A stretch of DNA of 64,000 nt, taken from NCBI RefSeq assembly GCF_030409795.1, contig NZ_JAUFQN010000019.1, positions 2,666,001 through 2,730,000 of the forward strand, given 5' to 3'. How positions within the stretch are numbered: position 1 is the stretch's first letter; each line of letters opens with the position of its first letter. Below the pieces are notes generated by a model that saw nothing but the letters and a program-made list of their open reading frames with translations, did not search any database and had not been told where the DNA came from. Positions 16,415 to 25,531 of this stretch are shown here, piece after piece. The position numbers and the translations under genes were made by a program. This stretch comes from Flavobacterium paronense. Lineage in GTDB: Bacteria; Bacteroidota; Bacteroidia; Flavobacteriales; Flavobacteriaceae.

Positions 16415-19400
16415 ATGAGTCACAAAAATAAAGAATTCAGCATATCTAGCTGGGCTGTTGAAAATCGAGTAACAGTTTATATCATCACATTGCTAATCGT
16501 TGTTATGGGATTAACAGCCTATATCACAATGCCTAGAGAAGATTTCCCGGAAATCATCGAAAACAAAGTATACATTTCTTCAGTATTCCCAGGAAATTCT
16601 GCCGAAGATGTTGAAAAATTAATTGTCAAACCTCTCGAAAAAGAAATCAAAAACATCAGTGGTGTTGAAAAGGTAACAGCCAGTTCTTTTCAAGATTATG
16701 GAATGATTATCGTAGAATTTTCAGACAAAATAGGAATCGAGGAAGCCAAAACCAAAATCAAAGACAAAGTTGATCTTGTAAAAGCGGATACCGATTGGCC
16801 CAACTTAGATAATGGTAGCAAAGTAGAACCAAATGTTTTTGAACTAAATATTTCTGAGGAAGTTCCTATTCTGAATATTAATTTAAAAGGTAATTATACA
16901 ACCCAACAATTAAAAGATTACGGTAAGAAACTTCAAGACGATATCGAAGAAATTCCGGAGGTTAAAAAAGTCGACATCCTCGGAGTTGATGATAAAGAAG
17001 TAGAAATTGCTGTTGACATATTCAAAATGACTGCTGCACAAGTATCATTTGATGATATTCAAAATGCTGTAAAATATGAAAACATGACGCTTTCCGGCGG
17101 AAATTTAATATCCCAAGGTTCCAGAAACAACATTAGAATTGTTGGTGAAATTAAAGATCCCGCGGAACTAGAAAACGTGATTGTCAAACACAATGGTGGG
17201 AGCGTTTACTTAAAAGACATTGCAAAAGTATCTTTTAAAGAAAAAGAAAAAACTACTTACGCTCGTGAAAAAGGAAAAGAAGTAGTCATGCTAAACGTAA
17301 AAAAACGTTCGGGTCAAAACATGATTTCTGCTATTGAGCAAGTCAAAGAAAAAATCAAAGGGGCTCAAGAAAGTTATTTGCCAAAAGACTTAAAATTAGA
17401 ATTGACTGGTGATCAATCCTCTCGAGTAGAACATCAAGTAAACGAGTTATCTAACCATATCATTTTCGGAATTGTACTGGTAATGATTGTACTGATGTTC
17501 ACCATGGGATTACGTAACTCCTTATTTGTTGGAGCTGCTATTCCTTTATCTATGCTAATGGCTTTTACTATTCTTTCTGCCTTCGGATTAACCCTAAATA
17601 CGATGGTGCTTTTCGGTTTGGTAATGGGATTGGGTTTACTCGTTGATGACGGTATCGTTGTGGTCGACAATGTATTTGCCAATATGAAAAAAGGAATGCC
17701 AAGAATTCAAGCGTCTAAAGTTGGTATTGGCGAAATCGCTTGGCCTGTAATTTCCTCAACGGCTACAACCTTGATGGCGTTCTTGCCTTTTGCTTTATGG
17801 CCAGGAACTATGGGTAAATTCATGATTTATTTCCCAATGACACTTTCGGTTACTCTTGGTGCTTCATTATTTGTTGCCATGATTATTAACGCTGCAATGA
17901 CAGGAGGTTCTATGGATATTGAAGACCGAAATGTAACTGCCAAATCAGCCAAAACATACAGCATCATTTTCGGAATTGTCGGAATCATTTTTGTCTTAAT
18001 CGGAAATATAAATCATTCTACTTTTGCTAAAGCTATTGGGCATTTAGCTATAATTTCATTGGGCTTAATGTGGTTGTACAAATGGAAACTATACCAATGG
18101 ACACAGGATTTTCAACACAGTTTCTTCCCTAGATTAGAAGAAAAATACAAACGTTTTTTAGCAGTAATTCTAACAGGGAGAAATGCCTGGTTATCGTTAG
18201 TTGGAATCATTGGGATGTTAATTTTATCAATGGTGTTATTGGGGGTTTTTCCAAGAAAAGTTTTGTTCTTCCCTGAAAATATCCCAAGACAAGTAATTAC
18301 CTATATCGAATATCCACAAGGAACTGATATCGAAAAAACCAATAAGGCTACGCTTTTTGTTGAAAAACAGGTAATCGATATTATGAAAAAATACATCGAC
18401 CCTAAAACCAACGAAAATTACTTAGCCGAAAGTATCGTGTCGCAAGTTGGTGTTGGTGCAGGGAATCCTAATATAGATGCTGGCTCTGCTTCTGAAACAC
18501 CTTTTAAAGGAAAAGTTACCGTAAACTTCTCAGAATTCAAATTTAGAAGAGGCATCAATACTTCTGACGTATTGGATGAAATTCGTGCCCGAGTAAAAGG
18601 AATCGCAGGTGCAAAAGTAACGGTTGAAAAAGATGCTAATGGACCGCCTGCTGGTTATCCAATCAGTGTACAATTGACTGGTTCTGTTGGAATTGATTAT
18701 GATGTCATGCTTAAAGAAGCCGATAAAATGATTGCCTTCATAAACAGTAAAAATATTTCAGGTATCGAACGATTGAATGTTGATGTAAATAAAGAAAGTC
18801 CGGAATTGGAAGTAAAAGTAGATCGTGTCAATGCGGGAAGTCTTGGGGTGTCGACAGGTCAATTGGGTTTCAATTTACGCCGTTCTGTTTATGGTCAGGA
18901 AATCTCTACTTATAAAGAGGGTGATGACGATTATAACATTGTTGTTCGTATGCAAGAAGACCAACGCAAAAATGAAAACATTCTTTTCAATCAATCGTTG
19001 ACGTTCCGAAATCAAGCTAACGGTCAAATGATGCAGGTGCCTATTTCGGCTGTTTCGCAAACTGAGAAAACTAACACTTACAACCAAATCAAAAGAAAGA
19101 ACTACAAACGAATACTAACTATTTATTCGAATGTGTTAACAGGTTATAACGGTGATGCCATTACCAAACAAATTGGAACCGAGTTAAACAACTACCAATT
19201 ACCAAAAGGTATTTCGTATTCGTTCTCAGGTGTTCAAGAAGAGCAAGGGAAAAATCAAAGTTTCTTAATGTTTGCTTTGTTCTTAGCTATGGCTGGAATT
19301 ACCATAATCATTGTATTGCAGTTTAACTCGGTTTCTAAAACTATCGTGATTTTATTCACCGTATTACTGAGTTTCAGTGGTGTATTCTATGGTTATGTTA

Positions 19401-19873
19401 TTGCCAACATGGATTTTGTAATTCTGATGACTATGATGGGAATTATTTCCTTGGCGGGAATTGTAGTGAAAAACGGAATTGTATTGATGGATTTCTTTGT
19501 GTTGCTTTTGGATAAAAAAGTAGCTGATAAAGGTGTTGAATCGCACAACGATTTATCATTGGAAGAAATTAAAGTTGTGATTATTGAAAGTGGAAAATCG
19601 CGTTTACGACCTGTTTTATTGACAGCATTAACAGCGGTTCTTGGATTGATTCCGTTGGCAATCGGATTAAACTTTGACTTCTTCGGATTGATAACCGATT
19701 TGAATCCGCACATATATATGGGTGGTGATAATGTTATTTTCTGGTCGCCATTGGCTTGGACGATCATCTTCGGATTGACTTATGCCACAGTGCTTACTTT
19801 AGTGATGGTTCCTGTTATGTTCTACTTAGTAAAGAGAACTAAGTATTGGATTAGAGATAGAAAAGCATTGTAG
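16415..19873 (+). CDS. RND multidrug efflux permease, HAE1/AcrB-like
   Basis: Proton-driven trimeric inner-membrane pump of the AcrB superfamily. The order is N-terminal helix, periplasmic porter loop 1, TM2-6 with GLVMGLGLLVDDGIVVVDN (proton-relay Asp pair near residues 410-420), porter loop 2, then TM8-12. At 1152 residues it is about 100 longer than AcrB. After TM6, residues about 515-560 contain two additional hydrophobic stretches (SIIFGIVGIIFVLIG and LAIISLGLMWLY) that account for part of the excess, with extra length near the last helices. It is the last gene of the tetR operon. Substrates are unknown. Confidence 0.94.
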   Translation: MSHKNKEFSISSWAVENRVTVYIITLLIVVMGLTAYITMPREDFPEIIENKVYISSVFPGNSAEDVEKLIVKPLEKEIKNISGVEKVTASSFQDYGMIIVEFSDKIGIEEAKTKIKDKVDLVKADTDWPNLDNGSKVEPNVFELNISEEVPILNINLKGNYTTQQLKDYGKKLQDDIEEIPEVKKVDILGVDDKEVEIAVDIFKMTAAQVSFDDIQNAVKYENMTLSGGNLISQGSRNNIRIVGEIKDPAELENVIVKHNGGSVYLKDIAKVSFKEKEKTTYAREKGKEVVMLNVKKRSGQNMISAIEQVKEKIKGAQESYLPKDLKLELTGDQSSRVEHQVNELSNHIIFGIVLVMIVLMFTMGLRNSLFVGAAIPLSMLMAFTILSAFGLTLNTMVLFGLVMGLGLLVDDGIVVVDNVFANMKKGMPRIQASKVGIGEIAWPVISSTATTLMAFLPFALWPGTMGKFMIYFPMTLSVTLGASLFVAMIINAAMTGGSMDIEDRNVTAKSAKTYSIIFGIVGIIFVLIGNINHSTFAKAIGHLAIISLGLMWLYKWKLYQWTQDFQHSFFPRLEEKYKRFLAVILTGRNAWLSLVGIIGMLILSMVLLGVFPRKVLFFPENIPRQVITYIEYPQGTDIEKTNKATLFVEKQVIDIMKKYIDPKTNENYLAESIVSQVGVGAGNPNIDAGSASETPFKGKVTVNFSEFKFRRGINTSDVLDEIRARVKGIAGAKVTVEKDANGPPAGYPISVQLTGSVGIDYDVMLKEADKMIAFINSKNISGIERLNVDVNKESPELEVKVDRVNAGSLGVSTGQLGFNLRRSVYGQEISTYKEGDDDYNIVVRMQEDQRKNENILFNQSLTFRNQANGQMMQVPISAVSQTEKTNTYNQIKRKNYKRILTIYSNVLTGYNGDAITKQIGTELNNYQLPKGISYSFSGVQEEQGKNQSFLMFALFLAMAGITIIIVLQFNSVSKTIVILFTVLLSFSGVFYGYVIANMDFVILMTMMGIISLAGIVVKNGIVLMDFFVLLLDKKVADKGVESHNDLSLEEIKVVIIESGKSRLRPVLLTALTAVLGLIPLAIGLNFDFFGLITDLNPHIYMGGDNVIFWSPLAWTIIFGLTYATVLTLVMVPVMFYLVKRTKYWIRDRKAL

Positions 19874-19893
19874 AAATTAGAAATGCTTTAATA

Positions 19894-19925
19894 AAAAAAG
19901 GGAACTCAATTGAGTTCCCTTTTTT
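19894..19925. terminator. Bidirectional intrinsic terminator
   Basis: A perfect palindrome (GGGAACTCAATTGAGTTCCC) flanked by A and T runs lies between the convergent RND gene and the MORN-like gene and can stop transcription in both directions. Confidence 0.88.
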
Positions 19926-19945
19926 ATTATAACTAATTAACTTTT

Positions 19946-20290
19946 TTAATTCTTAGCTAATGCGTCTTGTTTCCATGATTTAACATTGGCTACTCTGCTT
20001 TTAGAATAATCTACTTCGCTTAATGATTTATCGTTCCAGAAAAACCATTTCCCTGTTTTTTCCCCGTCAGTATATTCACCTATTGATTTTTTACTTCCAT
20101 TACTATTGTAAGCAACCCAACTTCCTTCTAATTTGCCATCTTTAAAATGACCTTGTTGCTGAATTTGTCCGTTATCATAATAGTAAGTAGCTTTAACTAA
20201 GTTACCTTCTTGTTCTAAAATTGGTTTCTTTGCTTGTGCAAAAGTCAATGCTGAGATTGCTAAAGCACCTAAAATCATAATCTTTTTCAT
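19946..20290 (-). CDS. Secreted MORN-like (YwqK-type) repeat protein
   Basis: A 114-residue exported protein: signal peptide MKKIMILGALAISALTFAQ, then three short repeats of the type YYDNGQIQQQGHFKDGKLEGSW and YTDGEKTGKWFFWND. This is the toxin-antitoxin YwqK/MORN-variant pattern. Here it is secreted and alone, so an antitoxin role is not supported. The Met at 20290 is chosen because the signal peptide begins there; a further in-frame Met 12 codons upstream adds no recognisable sequence. Confidence 0.8.
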   Translation of the reverse strand: MKKIMILGALAISALTFAQAKKPILEQEGNLVKATYYYDNGQIQQQGHFKDGKLEGSWVAYNSNGSKKSIGEYTDGEKTGKWFFWNDKSLSEVDYSKSRVANVKSWKQDALAKN

Positions 20291-20400
20291 AGTTGTAGGT
20301 TTTAAATATTCATAATTACCTAACAAATGTATAGATTATTTTACATTAAAAAAACTTTTACTTAACAATTTGGTAACATTGAGTGAAAATTTAACATTGG

Positions 20401-20432
20401 AAAATAAAAAAGCCTCGAAAATTCGAGGCTTT
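20401..20432 (-). terminator. Intrinsic terminator of the TlpA-like gene
   Basis: An AAAGCCTCGAA/TTCGAGGCTTT stem lies 22 bases after the minus-strand stop at 20455 and is followed on that strand by six T. Confidence 0.8.
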
Positions 20433-20454
20433 AAGAATCAGCAATTTAACTATT

Positions 20455-21444
20455 TTATTGAAGCAAACTATTTAATTGTTCTTTTAATTCAGGATTTGAA
20501 GGTCTTGCTGCATCTGCATCAATAACTTTTCCGGTTGGGTCGATTAAAATAAAACGCGGGATTGTATTCACATTGAATGCTTTGATAAAATCCATATTGG
20601 CTCTGTCAGCATACAACTGTATTCCGCTAAGCTCTTTATCTTTTACAAAGGTTTTCCATTTTTCATGGTCTTTTTCGGCATCAGTCGAAATGCTTACAAA
20701 AGCAATATTTTTTTCGTGTAAACTTTTTTCTAACTCTTTCAAGAATGGAATTTCAGCACGACATGGTCCGCACCAAATTGCCCAAATATCTATATAAACA
20801 TATTTCCCTTTCAAACTTTCCAATGATGTCTTTCCGCCAACGGCATTTTCATAATCAAAATTGGGAGCAACCACATTATTTAATTTCTTTTTTGCTTGTG
20901 ACATGGTATAATATTGCTGTAATTCGGCCATTTTTGCCTCATTATTTTTCTTTTGTAATGCAACAAAATTGGCATCAAATTTTGCTTTTTCTAACCGATT
21001 CAAATCAGAAACCTTCATTTCATTGGTTTGTTTGATAAAATCTTCTTCATTAGATTTTAGTAACGCTTCAAAATTAATTTTGCTATCTAAAAGAGTGCTT
21101 TGTGCCAAAAAGTTGTTTTCAATTGCTCCATTTCCCGAAAAGGTAATAGATTCATCAAAGTTAGCAGCATCCATTTTTAAATCTAAATCATATCCTGGTT
21201 TTAAATAAAGGTCTGCATATTCAACGCCATCAAACATTTGATACATGCCTTCTTTGGTCTCAAACGTATCATTAAAAGCACCTTCATTGTTTAATTTGAT
21301 TTCTTTAATAATAGTGTTGTTGTCTTTGATAAATACCGAAGCACCATTCTTGTTTTCGATTTTTCCATGGAATAAAACTTTCTGTTGCGAGAAGCTAATA
21401 GTAGTAAAAACTAGCGTGAACACAAGCGAAAATACATTTTTCAT
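20455..21444 (-). CDS. TlpA-like thiol-disulfide oxidoreductase with N-terminal DUF4369-type domain
   Basis: Exported 329-residue protein with signal peptide (residues 1-19, ending ISFSQ). The N-terminal half (about 22-110) is a beta-rich domain of the kind found before thioredoxin domains in Bacteroidetes, followed by a charged helical linker. Residues 193-325 form the thioredoxin/AhpC-TSA fold with the redox motif WCGPC (Cys225, Cys228) and the cis-proline region VNTIPRFILID. It would act in the periplasm in disulfide reduction or cytochrome maturation. A possible -7 box (CAAAAATA on plus, 21471-21478) precedes it. Confidence 0.9.
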   Translation of the reverse strand: MKNVFSLVFTLVFTTISFSQQKVLFHGKIENKNGASVFIKDNNTIIKEIKLNNEGAFNDTFETKEGMYQMFDGVEYADLYLKPGYDLDLKMDAANFDESITFSGNGAIENNFLAQSTLLDSKINFEALLKSNEEDFIKQTNEMKVSDLNRLEKAKFDANFVALQKKNNEAKMAELQQYYTMSQAKKKLNNVVAPNFDYENAVGGKTSLESLKGKYVYIDIWAIWCGPCRAEIPFLKELEKSLHEKNIAFVSISTDAEKDHEKWKTFVKDKELSGIQLYADRANMDFIKAFNVNTIPRFILIDPTGKVIDADAARPSNPELKEQLNSLLQ

Positions 21445-21567
21445 AATAGATAAATATTAAATTAATAACTCAAAAATACTTTTTTATTTTATCCAAATCA
21501 GAATTTTAACACAATTTTTCTTTGCTAATTTGGATTGAAGAATTCCTCGTTAATTTGATTTTTGTTT

Positions 21568-21575
21568 TACTTTTG
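21568..21575 (+). promoter_or_regulatory. Putative -7 box of aspS
   Basis: TACTTTTG matches TAnnTTTG and lies 16 bases before the aspS start. No clear TTTG is found at the expected 19-base spacing. It overlaps the longer in-frame start at 21562, which supports the start at 21592. Confidence 0.5.
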
Positions 21576-21591
21576 CAAAAAAATTATTCCA

Positions 21592-23340
21592 ATGTACAGA
21601 AGTCATAATAACGGCGAACTTAACGCTACATATATTAATAAAGAAGTAACGCTTGCCGGTTGGGTTCAAAAATCGCGAGACAAAGGGTTCATGATTTGGG
21701 TAGATTTGCGCGATCGTTACGGAATTACACAATTAATTTTTGACGAACAACGTACCGATAAAGCTGTTTTTGAAAAAGCAAAATCTTTGGGAAGAGAATT
21801 TGTAATTCAGGTAAAAGGAACCGTTATCGAACGTGAGTCAAAAAATGCTACTATGGCAACTGGCGACATTGAAATTTTAGTTTCTGAACTAAACATTTTA
21901 AACGCAGCTATAACTCCACCATTTACGATTGAAGATGAAACCGATGGTGGCGAAGACATCCGAATGAAATACCGCTACTTGGATATCCGTAGAAATCCGG
22001 TTAAAAACTCGTTGCTTTTCAGACACAAAGTGGCTATGGGAGTCCGTAAATATTTATCTGATTTAGATTTTTGCGAAGTTGAAACACCTTATTTAATCAA
22101 GTCAACTCCTGAAGGCGCAAGAGATTTTGTTGTGCCAAGCAGAATGAATCAAGGTCAGTTTTACGCTTTACCACAATCGCCACAAACCTTCAAACAATTG
22201 TTGATGGTTGGTGGAATGGATAAGTATTTCCAAATAGTGAAATGTTTCCGTGACGAAGATTTACGCGCCGACAGACAACCTGAATTTACACAAATTGATT
22301 GTGAAATGGCATTTGTAGAACAAGAAGATATATTAAATGTTTTTGAAGGATTAACACGTCATTTACTAAAAGAATTGAAAGGTATTGAAGTCGCACAATT
22401 CCCAAGAATAACATATGATTACGCCATGAAAACTTACGGAAATGACAAACCGGACATTCGTTTTGATATGAAATTTGGCGAGTTAAATTCGGTTGCCCAA
22501 CATAAAGATTTTTCGGTTTTCAATTCGGCTGAATTAGTCGTTGGAATTGCTGCTGCAAATTGTGCATCATTCACAAGAAAAGAAATAGATGCTTTGATTG
22601 ATTGGGTAAAACGTCCACAAGTTGGCGCTTCCGGAATGGTATATGTAAAATGCGAAGAAGACGGAACATTCAAATCATCAGTAGATAAATTTTATGACCA
22701 AGAAGATTTAAAAAAATGGTCAGAAGCTACAAACGCCAAATCCGGTGATATGATTTTTGTGCTTTCTGGTCCGGCTGATAAAACTAGAACACAACTATCT
22801 GCACTTCGTATGGAATTGGCAACACGTTTAGGACTAAGAAATCCTGAAGTTTTTGCGCCATTATGGGTTGTGGATTTTCCGTTATTAGAATGGGATGAAG
22901 AAAGTGGTCGTTATCATGCCATGCATCACCCTTTTACGTCTCCAAAACCAGAAGACATGAAACTGATAGAAAGCGAACCTGGAAAAGTTCGTGCCAATGC
23001 TTATGATATGGTTTTAAACGGAAATGAAATTGGTGGTGGTTCTATCAGAATTCATGACAAAGACTTGCAAAGCCGAATGTTTTCGCTTTTAGGTTTCTCA
23101 CCGGAACAAGCGGAAGATCAATTTGGTTTTTTAATGAATGCCTTTCAATTTGGTGCGCCACCACACGGCGGATTAGCTTTTGGTTTAGACCGATTAGTAG
23201 CTATTTTAGGTGGACAAGAAACGATTCGTGACTTTATTGCTTTCCCAAAAAACAATTCCGGAAGAGATGTTATGATTGATGCTCCATCTGCAATTGATGC
23301 CACTCAGTTAAAAGAATTATATATTAAATTAGATTTGTAG
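21592..23340 (+). CDS. aspS: Aspartyl-tRNA synthetase
   Basis: Class II synthetase charging tRNA-Asp with aspartate. The protein has 582 residues from [11 protein letters not shown]. Order: N-terminal OB-fold anticodon domain ([26 protein letters not shown]), class II motif 2 ([19 protein letters not shown]), the bacterial insertion (GAD) domain in the middle, and motif 3 ([14 protein letters not shown]) near the C-terminus. The size with the GAD insertion marks the bacterial type. The start is chosen from the family N-terminus and the overlapping promoter box. A strong terminator follows. Confidence 0.97.
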   Translation: MYRSHNNGELNATYINKEVTLAGWVQKSRDKGFMIWVDLRDRYGITQLIFDEQRTDKAVFEKAKSLGREFVIQVKGTVIERESKNATMATGDIEILVSELNILNAAITPPFTIEDETDGGEDIRMKYRYLDIRRNPVKNSLLFRHKVAMGVRKYLSDLDFCEVETPYLIKSTPEGARDFVVPSRMNQGQFYALPQSPQTFKQLLMVGGMDKYFQIVKCFRDEDLRADRQPEFTQIDCEMAFVEQEDILNVFEGLTRHLLKELKGIEVAQFPRITYDYAMKTYGNDKPDIRFDMKFGELNSVAQHKDFSVFNSAELVVGIAAANCASFTRKEIDALIDWVKRPQVGASGMVYVKCEEDGTFKSSVDKFYDQEDLKKWSEATNAKSGDMIFVLSGPADKTRTQLSALRMELATRLGLRNPEVFAPLWVVDFPLLEWDEESGRYHAMHHPFTSPKPEDMKLIESEPGKVRANAYDMVLNGNEIGGGSIRIHDKDLQSRMFSLLGFSPEQAEDQFGFLMNAFQFGAPPHGGLAFGLDRLVAILGGQETIRDFIAFPKNNSGRDVMIDAPSAIDATQLKELYIKLDL

Positions 23341-23370
23341 TAATTTATATCAAATTCACATAATATTAAG

Positions 23371-23409
23371 AAGCAACTGTTCAAATAGTTAAAAACAGTT
23401 GCTTTTTTT
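23371..23409 (+). terminator. Intrinsic terminator of aspS
   Basis: AAGCAACTGTT and AACAGTTGCTT arms with a 12-base loop are followed by a run of T, 31 bases after the aspS stop. Confidence 0.85.
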
Positions 23410-23504
23410 ATGTCAAAATTTAAAATCTCTCAAGTATTTCTCTATCAATATTTTAAAGAGCGAATAGAATTTTAACAAATTTTTAATTATTTAACACTGA
23501 AATG

Positions 23505-23534
23505 CTTGTTATGTCGCAATAAAATTTATCTTTG
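23505..23534 (+). promoter_or_regulatory. Putative promoter of the cold shock gene
   Basis: CTTG (one mismatch to TTTG), 18 bases, then TATCTTTG, a perfect TAnnTTTG box ending 29 bases before the start codon. Confidence 0.6.
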
Positions 23535-23563
23535 ACCATTATTAATTATTTTTACAATACAAA

Positions 23564-23764
23564 ATGCGCACAGGAACAGTAAAATTTTTCAACGAGTCTA
23601 AAGGTTATGGTTTTATCACAGATGATGAAACTGGAAAAGACATTTTCGTACATGCTACTGGAGTTAAATCTGAAAATTTAGCAGAAGGAGACAAAGTATC
23701 TTACGAAGAAGAAGAAGGTAGAAAAGGTAAAGTAGCAGCTCAAGTAGTAGCTATCGAAGACTAA
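23564..23764 (+). CDS. Cold shock domain protein, CspA family
   Basis: A 66-residue single-stranded nucleic acid-binding OB-fold protein. RNP1 is seen as KGYGFIT and RNP2 as DIFVHAT, with the start MRTGTVKFFNESKGYG typical of the family. It would act as an RNA chaperone. It is monocistronic, with its own promoter and a strong palindromic terminator. Confidence 0.95.
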   Translation: MRTGTVKFFNESKGYGFITDDETGKDIFVHATGVKSENLAEGDKVSYEEEEGRKGKVAAQVVAIED

Positions 23765-23798
23765 TATATATTATTTTTTGATTACCTAGATTTAAATG

Positions 23799-23827
23799 AC
23801 GTCCCGAATATTCGGGACGTTTTTTTA
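23799..23827 (+). terminator. Intrinsic terminator of the cold shock gene
   Basis: Perfect palindrome ACGTCCCGAATATTCGGGACGT followed by seven T, 35 bases after the stop. Confidence 0.9.
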
Positions 23828-23905
23828 TGATATATACCTAGTTATTTATAATCAATTTAAATAGCCTTTTTTAAGAAGTATATAACAAACGTTTATCTTT
23901 TGATT

Positions 23906-23936
23906 TTTGCGAATTAAATAATGCGATGTATATTTG
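23906..23936 (+). promoter_or_regulatory. Promoter of the nuo operon
   Basis: TTTG at 23906-23909, exactly 19 bases, then TATATTTG at 23929-23936: a textbook Bacteroidetes promoter. It covers an in-frame ATG at 23921, so that codon is upstream of the transcript start and the real nuoA start is 23969. Confidence 0.8.
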
Positions 23937-23968
23937 TGCCTATTAAATTATTTCTAATTATACCCATT

Positions 23969-24334
23969 ATGCAATCTAATCAATTAGATTATTTACCAAT
24001 CCTTATGCAAGCTGGTTTGGCTGTAGGATTTGTGGTTTTAACCATAATTGGTTCTGGCTATTTAGGACCAAAAAGACACTCTAAAAACAAAGACAAAAAC
24101 TTTGAATGCGGAATAGAATCTGTTGGAAATGCCAGAATTCCTTTCTCTGTAAAATATTTCCTTGTGGCCATTTTATTTGTATTGTTTGATGTCGAAGTGA
24201 TTTTCTTATATCCTTGGGCAATAAATTTCAGAGCATTGGGTGTAGAAGGAATGATAAAAATGGTGATTTTCATGATGTTGCTTTTAGTCGGATTCTTTTA
24301 TATTTTGAAGAAGAAAGCACTCGAATGGGAATAA
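23969..24334 (+). CDS. nuoA: NADH-quinone oxidoreductase subunit A
   Basis: Small membrane subunit of complex I, 121 residues with three transmembrane helices (VGFVVLTIIGSGYL, YFLVAILFVLFDVEVIFLYPW, MVIFMMLLLVGFFYIL). The loop KNFECGIESVGNAR has the conserved Cys of the Q-site TM1-2 loop, and FDVEVIFLYPWA is the family signature. The start at 23969 (MQSNQLDYLP) is chosen because the upstream Met lies inside the promoter. It is the first gene of the nuo operon. Confidence 0.95.
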   Translation: MQSNQLDYLPILMQAGLAVGFVVLTIIGSGYLGPKRHSKNKDKNFECGIESVGNARIPFSVKYFLVAILFVLFDVEVIFLYPWAINFRALGVEGMIKMVIFMMLLLVGFFYILKKKALEWE

Positions 24335-24365
24335 TCAATTACAAATTATAAATTACGAATTATAA

Positions 24366-24911
24366 ATGAGTGATTCTAAAACAAATATGGTTGCTCCTCC
24401 AGAAGGAGTTGTTGGCGAAGGATTTTTCGCTACAAAACTAAACGATGTTGTTGGATTAGCGAGAGCCAATTCGCTTTGGCCATTACCTTTTGCTACTTCA
24501 TGTTGCGGAATTGAATTTATGGCAACCATGGCGTCACACTATGACTTAGCACGATTTGGTTCTGAAAGAGTCAGTTTTTCTCCACGTCAAGCGGACATGC
24601 TAATGGTAATGGGAACGATTTCTAAAAAAATGGCGCCTATTTTACGTCAGGTTTACGAACAAATGTCAGAACCTCGTTGGGTAATTGCCGTTGGAGCCTG
24701 TGCTTCATCTGGTGGCGTTTTTGACACCTATTCCGTGTTGCAAGGCATTGATAAAGTTATTCCTGTTGATGTATATGTTCCGGGTTGTCCACCTCGCCCT
24801 GAACAAATTGTTGATGGTGTTATGGCGTTACAAGAGTTGGTAAGAACCGAATCTGTACGCCGCAGAAGTTCACCTGAATATAAAGAATTATTAGCTTCCT
24901 ATAACCTATAA
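24366..24911 (+). CDS. nuoB: NADH-quinone oxidoreductase subunit B
   Basis: Peripheral-arm subunit carrying the terminal [4Fe-4S] cluster N2 that reduces quinone. Cluster ligands are seen in ATSCCGIEF (Cys46, Cys47), VGACASSGG and YVPGCPPRPEQ. The 181-residue length is normal. It lies 31 bases after nuoA across an AT-rich repeat and 2 bases before nuoC. Confidence 0.97.
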   Translation: MSDSKTNMVAPPEGVVGEGFFATKLNDVVGLARANSLWPLPFATSCCGIEFMATMASHYDLARFGSERVSFSPRQADMLMVMGTISKKMAPILRQVYEQMSEPRWVIAVGACASSGGVFDTYSVLQGIDKVIPVDVYVPGCPPRPEQIVDGVMALQELVRTESVRRRSSPEYKELLASYNL

Positions 24912-24913
24912 AA

Positions 24914-25420
24914 ATGGCTTTAGAAACTACAACTATACAAGAAAAATTAACTCAAAAATTCGGTGACAAAGTACTGGATTTTGGTATGAGTAAAGATATT
25001 TTTTCATTCGAAGTACATCCTTACGCACTGCATGAAGTAATTCGCATGCTTAAAGAAGACAAAGATTTAAACTTCCATTTTCTAACCGATTTATGTGGCA
25101 TTCACTATCCTGACAATGATGACAATCATCAATTTGCCGTAGTATATCATTTGCACAATTGGGTTGAAAATACCAGAATTCGAGTAAAAACCTATTTGAC
25201 AACAACTCCAGAAGTAACTTCAATCATAGATTTATTTTTGTGTGCGAATTGGATGGAAAGAGAAACATGGGATTTTTACGGAATCAACTTCATGGGTCAT
25301 CCACAATTAAAAAGAATTTTGAACATGGACGAAATGATTTCTCATCCAATGCGAAAAGAATTCCCAATGGAAGACAGCGGAAGAACAGATAAGGACGATA
25401 GATTTTTTGGAAGAACATAG
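24914..25420 (+). CDS. nuoC: NADH-quinone oxidoreductase subunit C
   Basis: Peripheral-arm 30-kDa-type subunit without cofactors that supports the Q module. The signature ERETWDFYGINFMGHPQLKRILN lies in the C-terminal half, followed by PMRKEFPMED. Separate from nuoD, unlike the nuoCD fusion of enterobacteria. Length 168 residues; it starts 2 bases after nuoB. Confidence 0.95.
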   Translation: MALETTTIQEKLTQKFGDKVLDFGMSKDIFSFEVHPYALHEVIRMLKEDKDLNFHFLTDLCGIHYPDNDDNHQFAVVYHLHNWVENTRIRVKTYLTTTPEVTSIIDLFLCANWMERETWDFYGINFMGHPQLKRILNMDEMISHPMRKEFPMEDSGRTDKDDRFFGRT

Positions 25421-25531
25421 GTTAATGGATAATTAACAATGAACAATTGATAATTATAAAAAATAAAAAACAACAGAAATTAATAGTTAATTGAAAATTA
25501 TCAATTATCAATTATCAATTTTTAATTACAG
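25421..25531. repeat. AT-rich degenerate repeat between nuoC and nuoD
   Basis: About 110 bases of near-pure AT sequence with repeated ATTATCA and AATTAAC-like words (three ATTATCA units at about 25496-25517). It contains no reading frame. Such strings recur in front of nuoB and the RND gene. Confidence 0.55.

Noticed and set aside
19946..20290. Toxin-antitoxin system based on the YwqK-type name
   Set aside because: The protein has a signal peptide and no partner gene; only the MORN-like repeat is shared with proteins carrying that name.
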